Below, one piece after another: positions 24,181-31,730 of a stretch of DNA of 32,413 nt. The translations under genes and the position numbers were made by a program. Source of the stretch: Firmicutes bacterium UBA5774 (GTDB lineage Bacteria; Bacillota; Clostridia; Peptostreptococcales; Anaerovoracaceae); the NCBI GenBank assembly GCA_002418625.1, contig DIEM01000044.1, positions 5,113 through 37,525 of the forward strand, read 5' to 3'. Each line of letters begins with the position of its first letter. The stretch's first letter is position 1. The notes beneath the pieces are model-generated. The model was not told where the DNA came from, did not search any database, and saw only the letters and a program-made list of their open reading frames with translations.

Positions 24181-25626
24181 ATGGATTATCTGGAATTGCT
24201 GGAAAGCTATAAGGAAGACATGGTCAAGACCCTGCGGGAGCTTATCGCCATCAGGAGCGTCGTCGGGCCCGCGGAAGGAGAGCTTCCGTTCGGGAAGCCG
24301 GTCCACGAGGCGTTTTTATATATGCTGGATAAAGCGAAAAGCGAGGGCTTCAAGACCGCCAACATCGATAATTACGGCGGGCACATCGAATTCGGCGGCG
24401 TTCCCTGTGAAGGCGAAGCCGCAGCAGCTGAAGGCCAGCCCGGGATACTTGCTGTCCTCAGTCATTTAGATGTCGTGCCGGAGGGCTCAAACTGGGATCA
24501 TGATCCTTATGGCGGCGAGATCGTTGACGGAAAGCTATACGGCAGAGGCGCCATCGACAATAAAGGCCCTACTGTCGCTGCTTTTTATGCGCTCAAGGCT
24601 TTAAAGGACTCGGGTGTCTGCACGGAAAAAAGGGTCAGGCTCATTCTCGGCCTGGATGAGGAAATCGATTGGACCGGCATGAAGTATTACATGGAGCGAG
24701 CGGAAAAGCCTGAATTCGGATTTACGCCAGACGCCGATTTCCCGGTGATCCATGGAGAGATGGGAATCATGGTTTTCGAGCTTGCCAAAAAGCTTGGAAA
24801 ATCTCTGAAGCCCGGCGTCACTCTGAAGAGCATAGCGGGAGGAAACGCCCATAATATGGTTCCCGACAGCTGCAGGGCCATTATCATGGCGGATGATTAT
24901 AACCAAATAAAAAACAAGCTGGAAGAATTTTCGAAGGAAACCGGCTATAAAATCAGCCAGAGGATCCGAGGCAAAAGCATGGAAATCATCACAGAAGGGA
25001 TCTCAGCTCACGGCGCCCACCCTGAAAATGGCTTGAATGCAGTTTCGATCATGATGGCGTTTCTTGGGCGACTTGAGTTGACTAATGAAGATATGGACGA
25101 GTTTGTTGAATTCTACAACTCGAGAATCGGCTTTGAACTGAACGGCGAATCGATGGGCTGCGGCTTTTCGGATGAAGCCTCAGGAAATCTGATCTTTAAT
25201 GCCGGCGTCATCAATTTGGATACGGAAGCCGCCAGGCTGACGGTCAATATCAGATATCCGATCACAATGAATGACGGGCAGGTTTATGGTGCAATGAGCC
25301 CCTTGCTTGAGAAATACGGCATGGGAATCATCAAGATCGATCATAAGGGACCGATCTATTTTCCCAAAGACAGTGAAATCGTCATGAAACTCATGGAAAT
25401 ATACAGAAAGCATTCGGGTGATTTTGACAGTGAGCCGATCGTCATCGGCGGCGGGACTTATGCAAGGTCCATGCAGAACGCTGTCGCTTACGGCGCTGCT
25501 TTTCCAGGCGATCCGGAGGTGGCTCATCAGAAGAACGAATATATCGATCTGGATTCACTGATGAAAGCTGCAAAAATATACGCTGACGCGATATTCGAAC
25601 TTGCCAGAGGAAAAAGCGTATGCTAA
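24181..25626 (+). CDS. pepV: M20-family metallodipeptidase, PepV/Sapep type
   Basis: The protein has 481 residues, a good match for PepV, a cytosolic dipeptidase using two metal ions. Ligand motifs appear in order: SHLDVVPEG, GRGAIDNKGP (bridging Asp), LDEEIDWTGM (catalytic and metal Glu), the D in TPDADFP, and the final His in DPEVAHQKNEYI. GISAHGAHPENG supplies the lid His. It would release free amino acids from imported dipeptides. AAGGAGG lies a few bases before ATG. The gene sits 36 bases after capA and upstream of the riboswitch, whose promoter overlaps its 3' end. Confidence 0.9.
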   Translation: MDYLELLESYKEDMVKTLRELIAIRSVVGPAEGELPFGKPVHEAFLYMLDKAKSEGFKTANIDNYGGHIEFGGVPCEGEAAAAEGQPGILAVLSHLDVVPEGSNWDHDPYGGEIVDGKLYGRGAIDNKGPTVAAFYALKALKDSGVCTEKRVRLILGLDEEIDWTGMKYYMERAEKPEFGFTPDADFPVIHGEMGIMVFELAKKLGKSLKPGVTLKSIAGGNAHNMVPDSCRAIIMADDYNQIKNKLEEFSKETGYKISQRIRGKSMEIITEGISAHGAHPENGLNAVSIMMAFLGRLELTNEDMDEFVEFYNSRIGFELNGESMGCGFSDEASGNLIFNAGVINLDTEAARLTVNIRYPITMNDGQVYGAMSPLLEKYGMGIIKIDHKGPIYFPKDSEIVMKLMEIYRKHSGDFDSEPIVIGGGTYARSMQNAVAYGAAFPGDPEVAHQKNEYIDLDSLMKAAKIYADAIFELARGKSVC

Positions 25627-25629
25627 TAT
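25601..25629 (+). promoter_or_regulatory. Promoter of the FMN riboswitch-ribU transcript
   Basis: TTGCCA (25601-25606), 17 bases and TAATAT (25624-25629). The -35 lies inside the pepV coding end. The predicted transcript start is about 20 bases before the aptamer. Confidence 0.6.
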
Positions 25630-25656
25630 AATAAAGAACTAATTTTATACGTTATG

Positions 25657-25768
25657 ATCTTCGGGGCAGGGTGAGATTCCCTACCGGCGGTAAAAGTCCG
25701 CGAGCATATCCGTATGCTGATCCTGTGTGATTCAGGAACCGACAGTCAAAGTCTGGATGAGAGAAGAT
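25657..25768 (+). ncRNA. FMN riboswitch (RFN element)
   Basis: The conserved core is easily read: TCTTCGGGGCAGGGTGA, then CCCTACCGGCGGT near the 5' side and ACCGACAGTCAAAGTCTGGATG near the 3' side in pieces. The P1 stem ATCTTC (25657-25662) pairs with GAAGAT (25763-25768). A variable hairpin (GCATATCCGTATGC) fills the usual P3-like position. FMN binding would stabilise P1 and favour the downstream terminator, so ribU is expected to be off when FMN is plentiful. Confidence 0.97.
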
Positions 25769-25797
25769 GAACTGCAGTTTTTGCATGTGTGATCAGG

Positions 25798-25826
25798 CTC
25801 CCGAATTATTTTTCGGGAGTTTTTTT
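25798..25826 (+). terminator. Riboswitch-controlled intrinsic terminator
   Basis: CTCCCGAA (25798-25805) pairs with TTCGGGAG (25812-25819) around a six-base loop, followed by seven T. It lies 30 bases after the aptamer and before ribU, as expected for a transcription-terminating FMN riboswitch. Confidence 0.93.
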
Positions 25827-25884
25827 ATCAAAAACAGGTTTATCCGAAGGTTAACTGCTGACATCTGTACATTGGAGGTAAAAA

Positions 25885-26505
25885 ATGAGCAGCCAGAATT
25901 CCGGATCCAGGGACAATGTGTCCCTGAAGACAAAAGTATTGGTCAAGACAGGCCTGCTTGTGATCATCGCGGTCATACTGCAGACCTTGGAATTTCCCAT
26001 CCCCTTCTTTCCGCCGTTTCTTGAGATTGATTTCAGTGATCTTCCCGCGGTCCTCGGCGCCTTTGCGCTTGGCCCCATGGCGGGGATCACGATCGAGCTC
26101 GTCAAGAATATCATGCACTTTGTGCTTGGGCTCAGTGCGACTGCCGGAATCGGGGAGATCGCCAATTTCATTGTCGGCTGTGCCTTTGTATTGCCGGCCA
26201 GCTTGATCTACAAGCATCACAAATCCAAGAAATCAGCGCTTCTGGGGCTTGTCGCGGGTATCGTGACGATGGCCGTCGTGGCGGCGCTCATGAACTATTT
26301 TGTCATGTTTCCTTTCTATGCCAAGGCTTTCGGGCTTGACATGGAAGCAATAGTAGGGATGTTTGGCGCAGTCAATAATCTGATCGTCGATATGAAGACT
26401 GTAATTCTATTCGGTATCGTCCCGTTCAACCTGATCAAGGGCATCCTGATCAGCATTGTGACCCTCTTGATTTATAAGAGGATTTCGCCTATACTACATA
26501 AGTGA
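25885..26505 (+). CDS. ribU: RibU, riboflavin-binding S component of an ECF transporter
   Basis: The protein has 206 residues with about six membrane helices. PFFPPFLEIDFSDLPAVLGAFALGP is close to the conserved riboflavin-site segment of RibU (quoted here as a region, residues about 40-65), and GEIANFIVG is another signature. S components bind the vitamin and plug into a shared energising module (EcfA1, EcfA2, EcfT) encoded elsewhere. GGAGG precedes the ATG by seven bases. FMN-riboswitch control supports riboflavin as ligand. Riboflavin is the precursor of the FMN carried by RnfD and RnfG. Confidence 0.93.
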   Translation: MSSQNSGSRDNVSLKTKVLVKTGLLVIIAVILQTLEFPIPFFPPFLEIDFSDLPAVLGAFALGPMAGITIELVKNIMHFVLGLSATAGIGEIANFIVGCAFVLPASLIYKHHKSKKSALLGLVAGIVTMAVVAALMNYFVMFPFYAKAFGLDMEAIVGMFGAVNNLIVDMKTVILFGIVPFNLIKGILISIVTLLIYKRISPILHK

Positions 26506-26539
26506 GCCTGAAAAATCAGAGCGACTTATGGGGTCTTGA

Positions 26540-26962
26540 ATGGAAAGAATTCTGATACGGAATGAAGAGGAAACCAGGAAATTCGGAATGGAACTGGCTG
26601 AAAGGCTGGAGCCGGGTGCTATCGTCTGTCTGATCGGCGATTTGGGAACCGGCAAGACCACTCTGACGAAAGCGATCGCGGAAGGGCTGGGGATCGACGA
26701 TGTCGTTACCAGCCCTACTTTTACGATCGTCCAGGAATATACCGGAGGCAGGCTGCCTCTGTATCATTTTGACGTATACCGGATCACTGATATCTCTGAT
26801 ATGGAAGAACTGGGGTATGAGGAATATTTCTATGGCGAAGGAATCTGCGTCATAGAATGGGCGGACCAGATCATGGACATCATACCGGATGACAGCATCG
26901 CGATCCATCTGTACTACGGGCCGGAGGAAGGAACGAGGATATATGAATATATTGGCGATTGA
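26540..26962 (+). CDS. tsaE: TsaE, ATPase of the tRNA t6A synthesis complex
   Basis: The protein has 140 residues. A Walker A motif GDLGTGKTT with K39 and T40, followed by SPTFTIVQEY and the HFDVYR segment, identifies TsaE (YjeE). It hydrolyses ATP to recycle the TsaBDE complex that makes N6-threonylcarbamoyl-adenosine at position 37 of ANN-decoding tRNAs. The ribosome site is weak (GGGG, nine bases before ATG) and just follows a hairpin. The 3' end overlaps tsaB by 20 bases. Confidence 0.95.
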   Translation: MERILIRNEEETRKFGMELAERLEPGAIVCLIGDLGTGKTTLTKAIAEGLGIDDVVTSPTFTIVQEYTGGRLPLYHFDVYRITDISDMEELGYEEYFYGEGICVIEWADQIMDIIPDDSIAIHLYYGPEEGTRIYEYIGD

Positions 26963-27623
26963 GACCACTTCGCCTGCCGCTTCGGTGGCGCTGATCGACG
27001 GGAGCAGACAGGTCCTGATGGAGAGAAGCGATGAAAAGCTGAGCCATCTTCAGAATTTAATGCCGATGATCGACCGAATTCTAAAGACTCGCCAAATGCA
27101 AATAGGCGATATAAACTGCATCGCCGTATCGGAAGGCCCCGGCTCTTTCACCGGGATCCGCATCGGAATGGCTGCGGCCAAGGGTCTGGCCCAGGTGCTG
27201 GATATCGGCATCATTCCGGTTCCGACGTTAAAGGCGATGGTTTTGAGCATGCCGGGGCACGAAGGGATCCTGTGCCCGATGCTGGACGCCCGCAGAGGAC
27301 AAGTCTACGGCGGCGCATATATATGGAAGGAAAAAGAAAACGGACGCAGGGAATGTGTCGAGATCGTACCCGGCGGAGCATATATGGAGCAGGAGCTGCG
27401 CGCAATGGCGGAAGCCGCGCGCGCAGAACGGGACATTGCGGCCGAGACTGCATATCTGGGCGATGAGTGCCAGCTGGCTTCGAATGTCGCGCAATTGGCA
27501 TTTGAGTCCTATAAAAACGGAGCGGTGAAAAATCTATTTGAGATCCATCCGGTCTATATGCGTAAAGCTGAGGCTGAACGCAAGCTTGAAGAAAAACTCA
27601 GGCAGGAGCAGGAGAGAAAATGA
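26943..27623 (+). CDS. tsaB: TsaB, scaffold protein of the tRNA t6A synthesis complex
   Basis: The protein has 226 residues of the ASKHA fold. It starts MNILAIETTSPAASVAL, as expected, and contains SEGPGSFTGIRIG, the family hallmark. TsaB is an inactive paralogue of TsaD and forms its dimer partner. ATG at 26943 is chosen over the frame at 26889 because homology begins there and GAGGA lies upstream. It overlaps tsaE by 20 bases and rimI by four. A charged Glu/Lys/Arg C-terminal tail (about 20 residues) ends the protein. Confidence 0.94.
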   Translation: MNILAIETTSPAASVALIDGSRQVLMERSDEKLSHLQNLMPMIDRILKTRQMQIGDINCIAVSEGPGSFTGIRIGMAAAKGLAQVLDIGIIPVPTLKAMVLSMPGHEGILCPMLDARRGQVYGGAYIWKEKENGRRECVEIVPGGAYMEQELRAMAEAARAERDIAAETAYLGDECQLASNVAQLAFESYKNGAVKNLFEIHPVYMRKAEAERKLEEKLRQEQERK

Positions 27624-28078
27624 AAGTCAATGACAGTGGGGTCGTCATCAGGAAAATGACAAGAGAGGATGCGCAAGCTGTCGCTGAGCTGGACAAGGCT
27701 TGCTTTGCAAATCCATGGTCAGTCGGTTCCTTTGAATATGAAGCGGCGGAAAATCCGCTGGCCGATTATCTGGTCGCGCAGGGCGGGGACGGCAGCATTG
27801 TGGGTTATGCGGGCATTTGGAATATCATTGATGAGGGGCATATAACCAATGTGGCTGTCAGGACCGATTTCAGAAGAAAAGGGATTGCGGAAAAAATGAT
27901 TGCCGAGCTCATTGCCCGTTCATCTGCGTCCGGCGTCGCAAGGTTCACCCTCGAGGTTCGAGTTTCCAATGAGCCTGCTCAAAAAGTCTATAGAAAATTC
28001 GGCTTCACGGAAGCCGGATATCGGCGTCGCTTTTACGAAGACAATGGAGAAGACGCTATTATCATGTGGAAGGAATAG
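27620..28078 (+). CDS. rimI: RimI, N-terminal acetyltransferase of ribosomal protein S18 (GNAT family)
   Basis: The protein has 152 residues. The acetyl-CoA-binding motif is VRTDFRRKGIAEKM, with the RRKGIA pyrophosphate loop, and EVRVSNEPAQKVYRKFGF is the classical RimI C-terminal motif. The position between tsaB and tsaD is the usual one in Bacillota. The start overlaps tsaB as ATGA. The family may also acetylate other N-termini. Confidence 0.93.
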   Translation: MKVNDSGVVIRKMTREDAQAVAELDKACFANPWSVGSFEYEAAENPLADYLVAQGGDGSIVGYAGIWNIIDEGHITNVAVRTDFRRKGIAEKMIAELIARSSASGVARFTLEVRVSNEPAQKVYRKFGFTEAGYRRRFYEDNGEDAIIMWKE

Positions 28079-28084
28079 TCATAC

Positions 28085-29101
28085 ATGAAAGCAGGAAAAT
28101 TTTTAACGCTGGCTTTTGAGACAAGCTGCGATGAAACATCGGTCGCTGTCGTGGCGGATGGGCGGGAAGTCCTTTCAAACGTCATATCCTCTCAGATCGA
28201 GGTCCATCAGGCCTATGGCGGCGTCGTGCCCGAAATCGCCTCCAGGCATCATCTGGACAATATAAATGTGGTGCTTGCCGAAGCGCTGACGGAAGCCGGT
28301 GTGAGCTTCCGGGACATCGATCTCGTGGGTGTCACCCATGGGCCGGGACTGGTCGGCGCGCTGCTGATCGGATTGTCCACGGCCAAGGCGGTGGCATATG
28401 CCGCCGGTCTTCCGATCGTAGGCGTTCATCATATTCAGGGTCATATTTCAGCGAATTATATCGAAAATAAATCTTTGGAGCCGCCATTCCTTGGGGTGGT
28501 CGTTTCCGGAGGCCATACAAACATCATCGATGTGCTCGGATACAACGAATACGAGGTTCTCGGAAAAACCAGGGACGACGCTGCAGGAGAGGCTTTTGAC
28601 AAGGTTGCCCGCGTGCTGGGGCTTGGCTATCCCGGCGGTCCCGCGATAGATATTCTGGCGGCCGGCGGTGATCCGCATGCGGTCGAATTCAAACGCGTTT
28701 ATCTGGAAAAAGACAGTCTGGATTTCAGCTTCAGCGGTATCAAGACAGGGGTGTTGAATTATCTGAATACCCGGAAGACGAAGGGCGATGCGATCAATAA
28801 GGCAGATGTGGCTGCAGGCTTTCAGCTTGCTGTTGTGGAGGTCATTGTCAACAAGGCGGTCCAGGCGGCTCTGAAAACGAATAGAAAGAAGGTCGTGCTC
28901 GCCGGAGGCGTCGCTGCAAATTCGCTGCTGAGGCGCATGTTTGCCGAAGCATGCTCTGCCGAAGGACTGGAACTCATTTATCCGTCGCTTGCCTACTGCA
29001 CGGACAACGCGGCCATGATCGGCTGCGCGGCCTATTACAGATACAAATCCGGCTTCGTCGACGACATGTCGCTGGACGCTTATCCGGCCCTGAAATTATA
29101 A
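28085..29101 (+). CDS. tsaD: TsaD, threonylcarbamoyltransferase of tRNA t6A synthesis
   Basis: The protein has 338 residues. It transfers threonylcarbamoyl from its AMP form to A37 of tRNA. The N-terminus ETSCDETSVAVV, the metal-site HIQGH (H116 and H120) and the late nucleotide-site GGVAANSLLRR with TDNAAMIGCA are all intact. It starts six bases after rimI with AAGGAA upstream. TsaC/YwlC, which makes the intermediate, is not in this window. Confidence 0.96.
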   Translation: MKAGKFLTLAFETSCDETSVAVVADGREVLSNVISSQIEVHQAYGGVVPEIASRHHLDNINVVLAEALTEAGVSFRDIDLVGVTHGPGLVGALLIGLSTAKAVAYAAGLPIVGVHHIQGHISANYIENKSLEPPFLGVVVSGGHTNIIDVLGYNEYEVLGKTRDDAAGEAFDKVARVLGLGYPGGPAIDILAAGGDPHAVEFKRVYLEKDSLDFSFSGIKTGVLNYLNTRKTKGDAINKADVAAGFQLAVVEVIVNKAVQAALKTNRKKVVLAGGVAANSLLRRMFAEACSAEGLELIYPSLAYCTDNAAMIGCAAYYRYKSGFVDDMSLDAYPALKL

Positions 29102-29105
29102 AAAG

Positions 29106-29146
29106 GACTGTGCCACCGCTTGAACGGAAGGGCACAGTCGTTTTTT
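29106..29146 (+). terminator. Intrinsic terminator after tsaD
   Basis: GACTGTGCC (29106-29114) pairs with GGCACAGTC (29131-29139), followed by G and six T. It ends the long plus-strand series. The stem core is nearly the same as that of the terminator at 71-105 (ACTGTGCC). Confidence 0.9.
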
Positions 29147-29185
29147 CTCTTGCTATGGAAATTCTTCGTCGAACGTTTCGTTGAC

Positions 29186-29416
29186 CTAGTTGGTCTTTTC
29201 CTCAACGTATTTGACGATGTCGCCGATGCTGTGGAATTTTTCAGCATCTTCATCAGGGATCTCTATTTCGAATTCATCTTCGATCGCCATAATGATTTCT
29301 ACGGCGTCCAGCGAATCGGCCTCAAGATCCTTCATAAGCGATGTCTCGCTGGTTACTGCGGATTCTTCAACGCCGAGCTGCTCAACGATGATCTCCTTGA
29401 TTTTGTCAAATATCAT
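29186..29416 (-). CDS. acpP: Acyl carrier protein
   Basis: The protein has 76 residues and is acidic. The phosphopantetheine site is S35 in DLEADSLDAVE, and the rest matches AcpP closely. It carries acyl chains in fatty acid synthesis. ATG at 29416 is preferred to the frame at 29437 because GGGAGGT lies just before it and the family starts MIFDKI. It has its own promoter and no fab or plsX neighbours, unusual since acpP often sits with them. No acpS is visible in the window. Confidence 0.95.
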   Translation of the reverse strand: MIFDKIKEIIVEQLGVEESAVTSETSLMKDLEADSLDAVEIIMAIEDEFEIEIPDEDAEKFHSIGDIVKYVEEKTN

Positions 29417-29485
29417 CTTATACCTCCCATACTTCAACTTTAATTGAAATGTATGTAATTTTTAATGCTTATCACATCAAAACAT

Positions 29486-29514
29486 ATTATAAGTGAGACT
29501 TCTATTTTCTGCAA
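29486..29514 (-). promoter_or_regulatory. Promoter of acpP
   Basis: On the minus strand, TTGCAG (29509-29514), 17 bases and a perfect TATAAT (29486-29491). It makes acpP a separate transcript from the upstream ABC-F gene, which has no obvious terminator in the short gap. Confidence 0.7.
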
Positions 29515-29540
29515 CAGGTATTTGCCTTTTTTTAAAAAAT

Positions 29541-31550
29541 TTATTCGTCGCCGGAAATGTTCATTTTTGAAGGTTTTTGCTCGTGAAGCTCCACCCATGA
29601 GGCATAAATATCGTTGAGCCTTGATTTTCTTCCAATGAGTTCGTCATTGAGGGCGGCAACTTTTTCGTGGTCGGTGAAAACGGTATCTCTGCACATCTCG
29701 GCCTCGATCGCTGCTATTTTGTCTTCATGCTGCGCGATTTCCGCTTCAAGACGCTGCAGCTCTTTTTCACGTTTCTTAATGGCAGTCTGCAGCTCCTTTT
29801 CCCGCCGGCGTTCTTCGATTCGCTGCTCTTTTTCGCTCAATTGGCTTTGAAGCCGCACATCAGCGCCGGATGCGCCGCCGATCTGTCTTCCCATCTCCGT
29901 CAAGTATGACTTCGGTGAGTTTTCTTCGAACTTCTTTTCCATATAATAGTCATAGCTCCCGAGATAGCTTGTGATGCCTGCGGGCGCCAGCTCCATGATT
30001 CGCGTGGGGACTTTGTTCAAAAAGTAACGGTCATGGGAAACGAGCAGCAGTGTGCCCGGGAAATCCAGCAGTGCATCTTCGACAAGCTCCTTGGATGATA
30101 TGTCGAGATGATTGGTCGGCTCGTCCATGATCAGGAAATTGGCGCCTGAAATCATGAGCTTCAGCAGTGAAAGCCGGGCTTTTTCCCCGCCGCTCAGGGA
30201 GCCGACCGTCTTGAAGACGTCGTCGTTCTTAAAGAGGAACCGGCCAAGCAGGCTTCGCAGCTCGGTCTCGCTGTATAGCCGATATGCTGAATGCAGTTCG
30301 TTCAGGACGGTGTTATTGCAGTCGATCAGCTCCTGGTTCTGGTCATAGTAGCCGAAGATGATATTATGGCCGATCTTGATGTGTCCGGCCTGTGCCTGCG
30401 CAGCTGACATGATGATCCTGAGCAGCGTCGTCTTGCCGATGCCGTTGGGCCCGACCAGACAGACTCGTTCTCCGCGCTTGATATCAAAAGAAACATGTTC
30501 AAAAAGCGTCCTGCTGTTTGGGCCTTTACCAAAAACCTTGGAGATGTCGACGGCTTCAAGAGCATCTCTGCCGCTCTGCGGGCCTTCCTTGAAGCTGAAC
30601 CGGATCTTGCCGGGCCGCGATACGGGCCTGTCGAGGACCTCGATGTGCTCCAGCCGCTTTTCCCTTGACTGGGCGCGCTTGGCGAGTTTCTCGGTTCCGT
30701 GCTGCTTGAAGCGGCGTATCATTTCCTCCTGTCTCGCGATCTCTTTCTGCTGCTTGTCATATTTATTCAGCGCCGCGGCTTCCCGGTCCTTCTTCTTCTG
30801 GGCGAAGGCGGTATAATTGCCTTCGTAGCATTGAAGGCGCCTGCTCTCGAGCTCGAATATCCGATTGGCGGTCTGGTCCAGGAAATACCGGTCATGGGAT
30901 ATGATGACGATCGTTCCCGAGTAGCTCTTCAGATACTGCTCCAGCCATTTGAGTGTGTCAATGTCCAGGTGATTGGTCGGCTCGTCCAGAAGCAGCAGCT
31001 CCGGTTTTTTCAGAAGCAGGGCGGCCAGTGCGAGACGCGTCCTTTCCCCGCCGCTGAGCATAGAGATCTTCTTGTCGTAATACTCGGGCGGAAAAGCCAG
31101 GCTGTTCAGGATCCCGGCTATCTCGCTTTTATAGCCATAGCCGTTCCCGGCTTTGTAGAGTTCTGTCAAATCGTCGTACTGATGCAGCAGTTTCTCCACA
31201 TCTTCACCGGCGTCCGACAGTGAGGCGATTTTTTCCGACAGCGCCGCAAGCTCCTGCTCCATTACGATCAGGCTGTCAAAAATGCACAGCATTTCTTCGT
31301 AGACCGTATTTTCAGAATCCAGCATGTCGCTTTGCCGCAGATAGCCGGCCTTAAAGCCGGGAGCCATATAAAAATCACCGGAATCACAGGGCATATTCCC
31401 GGACAGGATATTGAGAAGCGTGGTTTTGCCGGCTCCATTGACGCCGATGATGCCGACCCGGTCGCCTTTGTTTATAATGAAAGAAACGTCGGACAATATC
31501 GTCTCCACGCCGAAAGTTTTGGTCAAGTTGTTTGCCGATAATACGATCAT
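29541..31550 (-). CDS. ABC-F family ATPase (ribosome-associated type)
   Basis: The protein has 669 residues and no membrane helices: two ABC domains in one chain, a linker, and a C-terminal coiled coil (about 560-660). Walker A lysines are K42 (GVNGAGKT) and K373 (GPNGIGKT); signatures are MLSGGERTRLALA and SLSGGEKARLSLL; both Walker B motifs read DEPTNHLDI. Such proteins bind the ribosomal E site and act in translation, stall relief or antibiotic protection. The length and coiled coil resemble the YdiF/YfmR/Uup-like branches, but subfamily cannot be fixed by eye. ATG at 31550 is chosen over TTG at 31559, which is on top of the AAGGA site. The gene diverges from rex. Confidence 0.9.
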   Translation of the reverse strand: MIVLSANNLTKTFGVETILSDVSFIINKGDRVGIIGVNGAGKTTLLNILSGNMPCDSGDFYMAPGFKAGYLRQSDMLDSENTVYEEMLCIFDSLIVMEQELAALSEKIASLSDAGEDVEKLLHQYDDLTELYKAGNGYGYKSEIAGILNSLAFPPEYYDKKISMLSGGERTRLALAALLLKKPELLLLDEPTNHLDIDTLKWLEQYLKSYSGTIVIISHDRYFLDQTANRIFELESRRLQCYEGNYTAFAQKKKDREAAALNKYDKQQKEIARQEEMIRRFKQHGTEKLAKRAQSREKRLEHIEVLDRPVSRPGKIRFSFKEGPQSGRDALEAVDISKVFGKGPNSRTLFEHVSFDIKRGERVCLVGPNGIGKTTLLRIIMSAAQAQAGHIKIGHNIIFGYYDQNQELIDCNNTVLNELHSAYRLYSETELRSLLGRFLFKNDDVFKTVGSLSGGEKARLSLLKLMISGANFLIMDEPTNHLDISSKELVEDALLDFPGTLLLVSHDRYFLNKVPTRIMELAPAGITSYLGSYDYYMEKKFEENSPKSYLTEMGRQIGGASGADVRLQSQLSEKEQRIEERRREKELQTAIKKREKELQRLEAEIAQHEDKIAAIEAEMCRDTVFTDHEKVAALNDELIGRKSRLNDIYASWVELHEQKPSKMNISGDE

Positions 31551-31647
31551 GATGTTCAAATCCTTGCAATCACTGTTTTGACTGAAAAGCGGCAGGCTTT
31601 CCGTATCATTTTACCATTTGCCGACGACAGAACGCCATCATTTTTTT

Positions 31648-31677
31648 ATTGTACTCAATATTAATAAGTGTTACAAT
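31648..31677. promoter_or_regulatory. Overlapping divergent promoters of rex and the ABC-F gene
   Basis: On the plus strand, TTGTAC (31649-31654), 17 bases and TACAAT (31672-31677) face rex. On the minus strand the same DNA reads TTGTAA (31671-31676), 17 bases, TACAAT (31648-31653), facing the ABC-F gene. The block is thus a 30-bp element with inverted ATTGTA/TACAAT ends. A second candidate -10 (TAAAAT, minus strand near 31611-31616) has no good -35. Confidence 0.55.
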
Positions 31678-31685
31678 AAACAATA

Positions 31686-31701
31686 AGTTAATTTTTTAAC
31701 T
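31686..31701. promoter_or_regulatory. Probable Rex operator
   Basis: The perfect 16-bp palindrome AGTTAA-TTTT-TTAACT has the GTTAA-N4-TTAAC core of the Rex consensus (TTGTTAA-N4-TTAACAA), differing in the outer positions. It begins eight bases after the rex -10 and so covers the expected transcription start, fitting autorepression relieved by NADH. Confidence 0.7.
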
Positions 31702-31730
31702 GAGTTTATGTGAGGAAAAGGTAATTGGGT

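Noticed and set aside
25767..26024. An open frame starting inside the FMN riboswitch and running into ribU
   Set aside because: It spans the terminator hairpin and then runs in the wrong frame through ribU. It is a by-product of the regulatory RNA, not a leader gene I can support.
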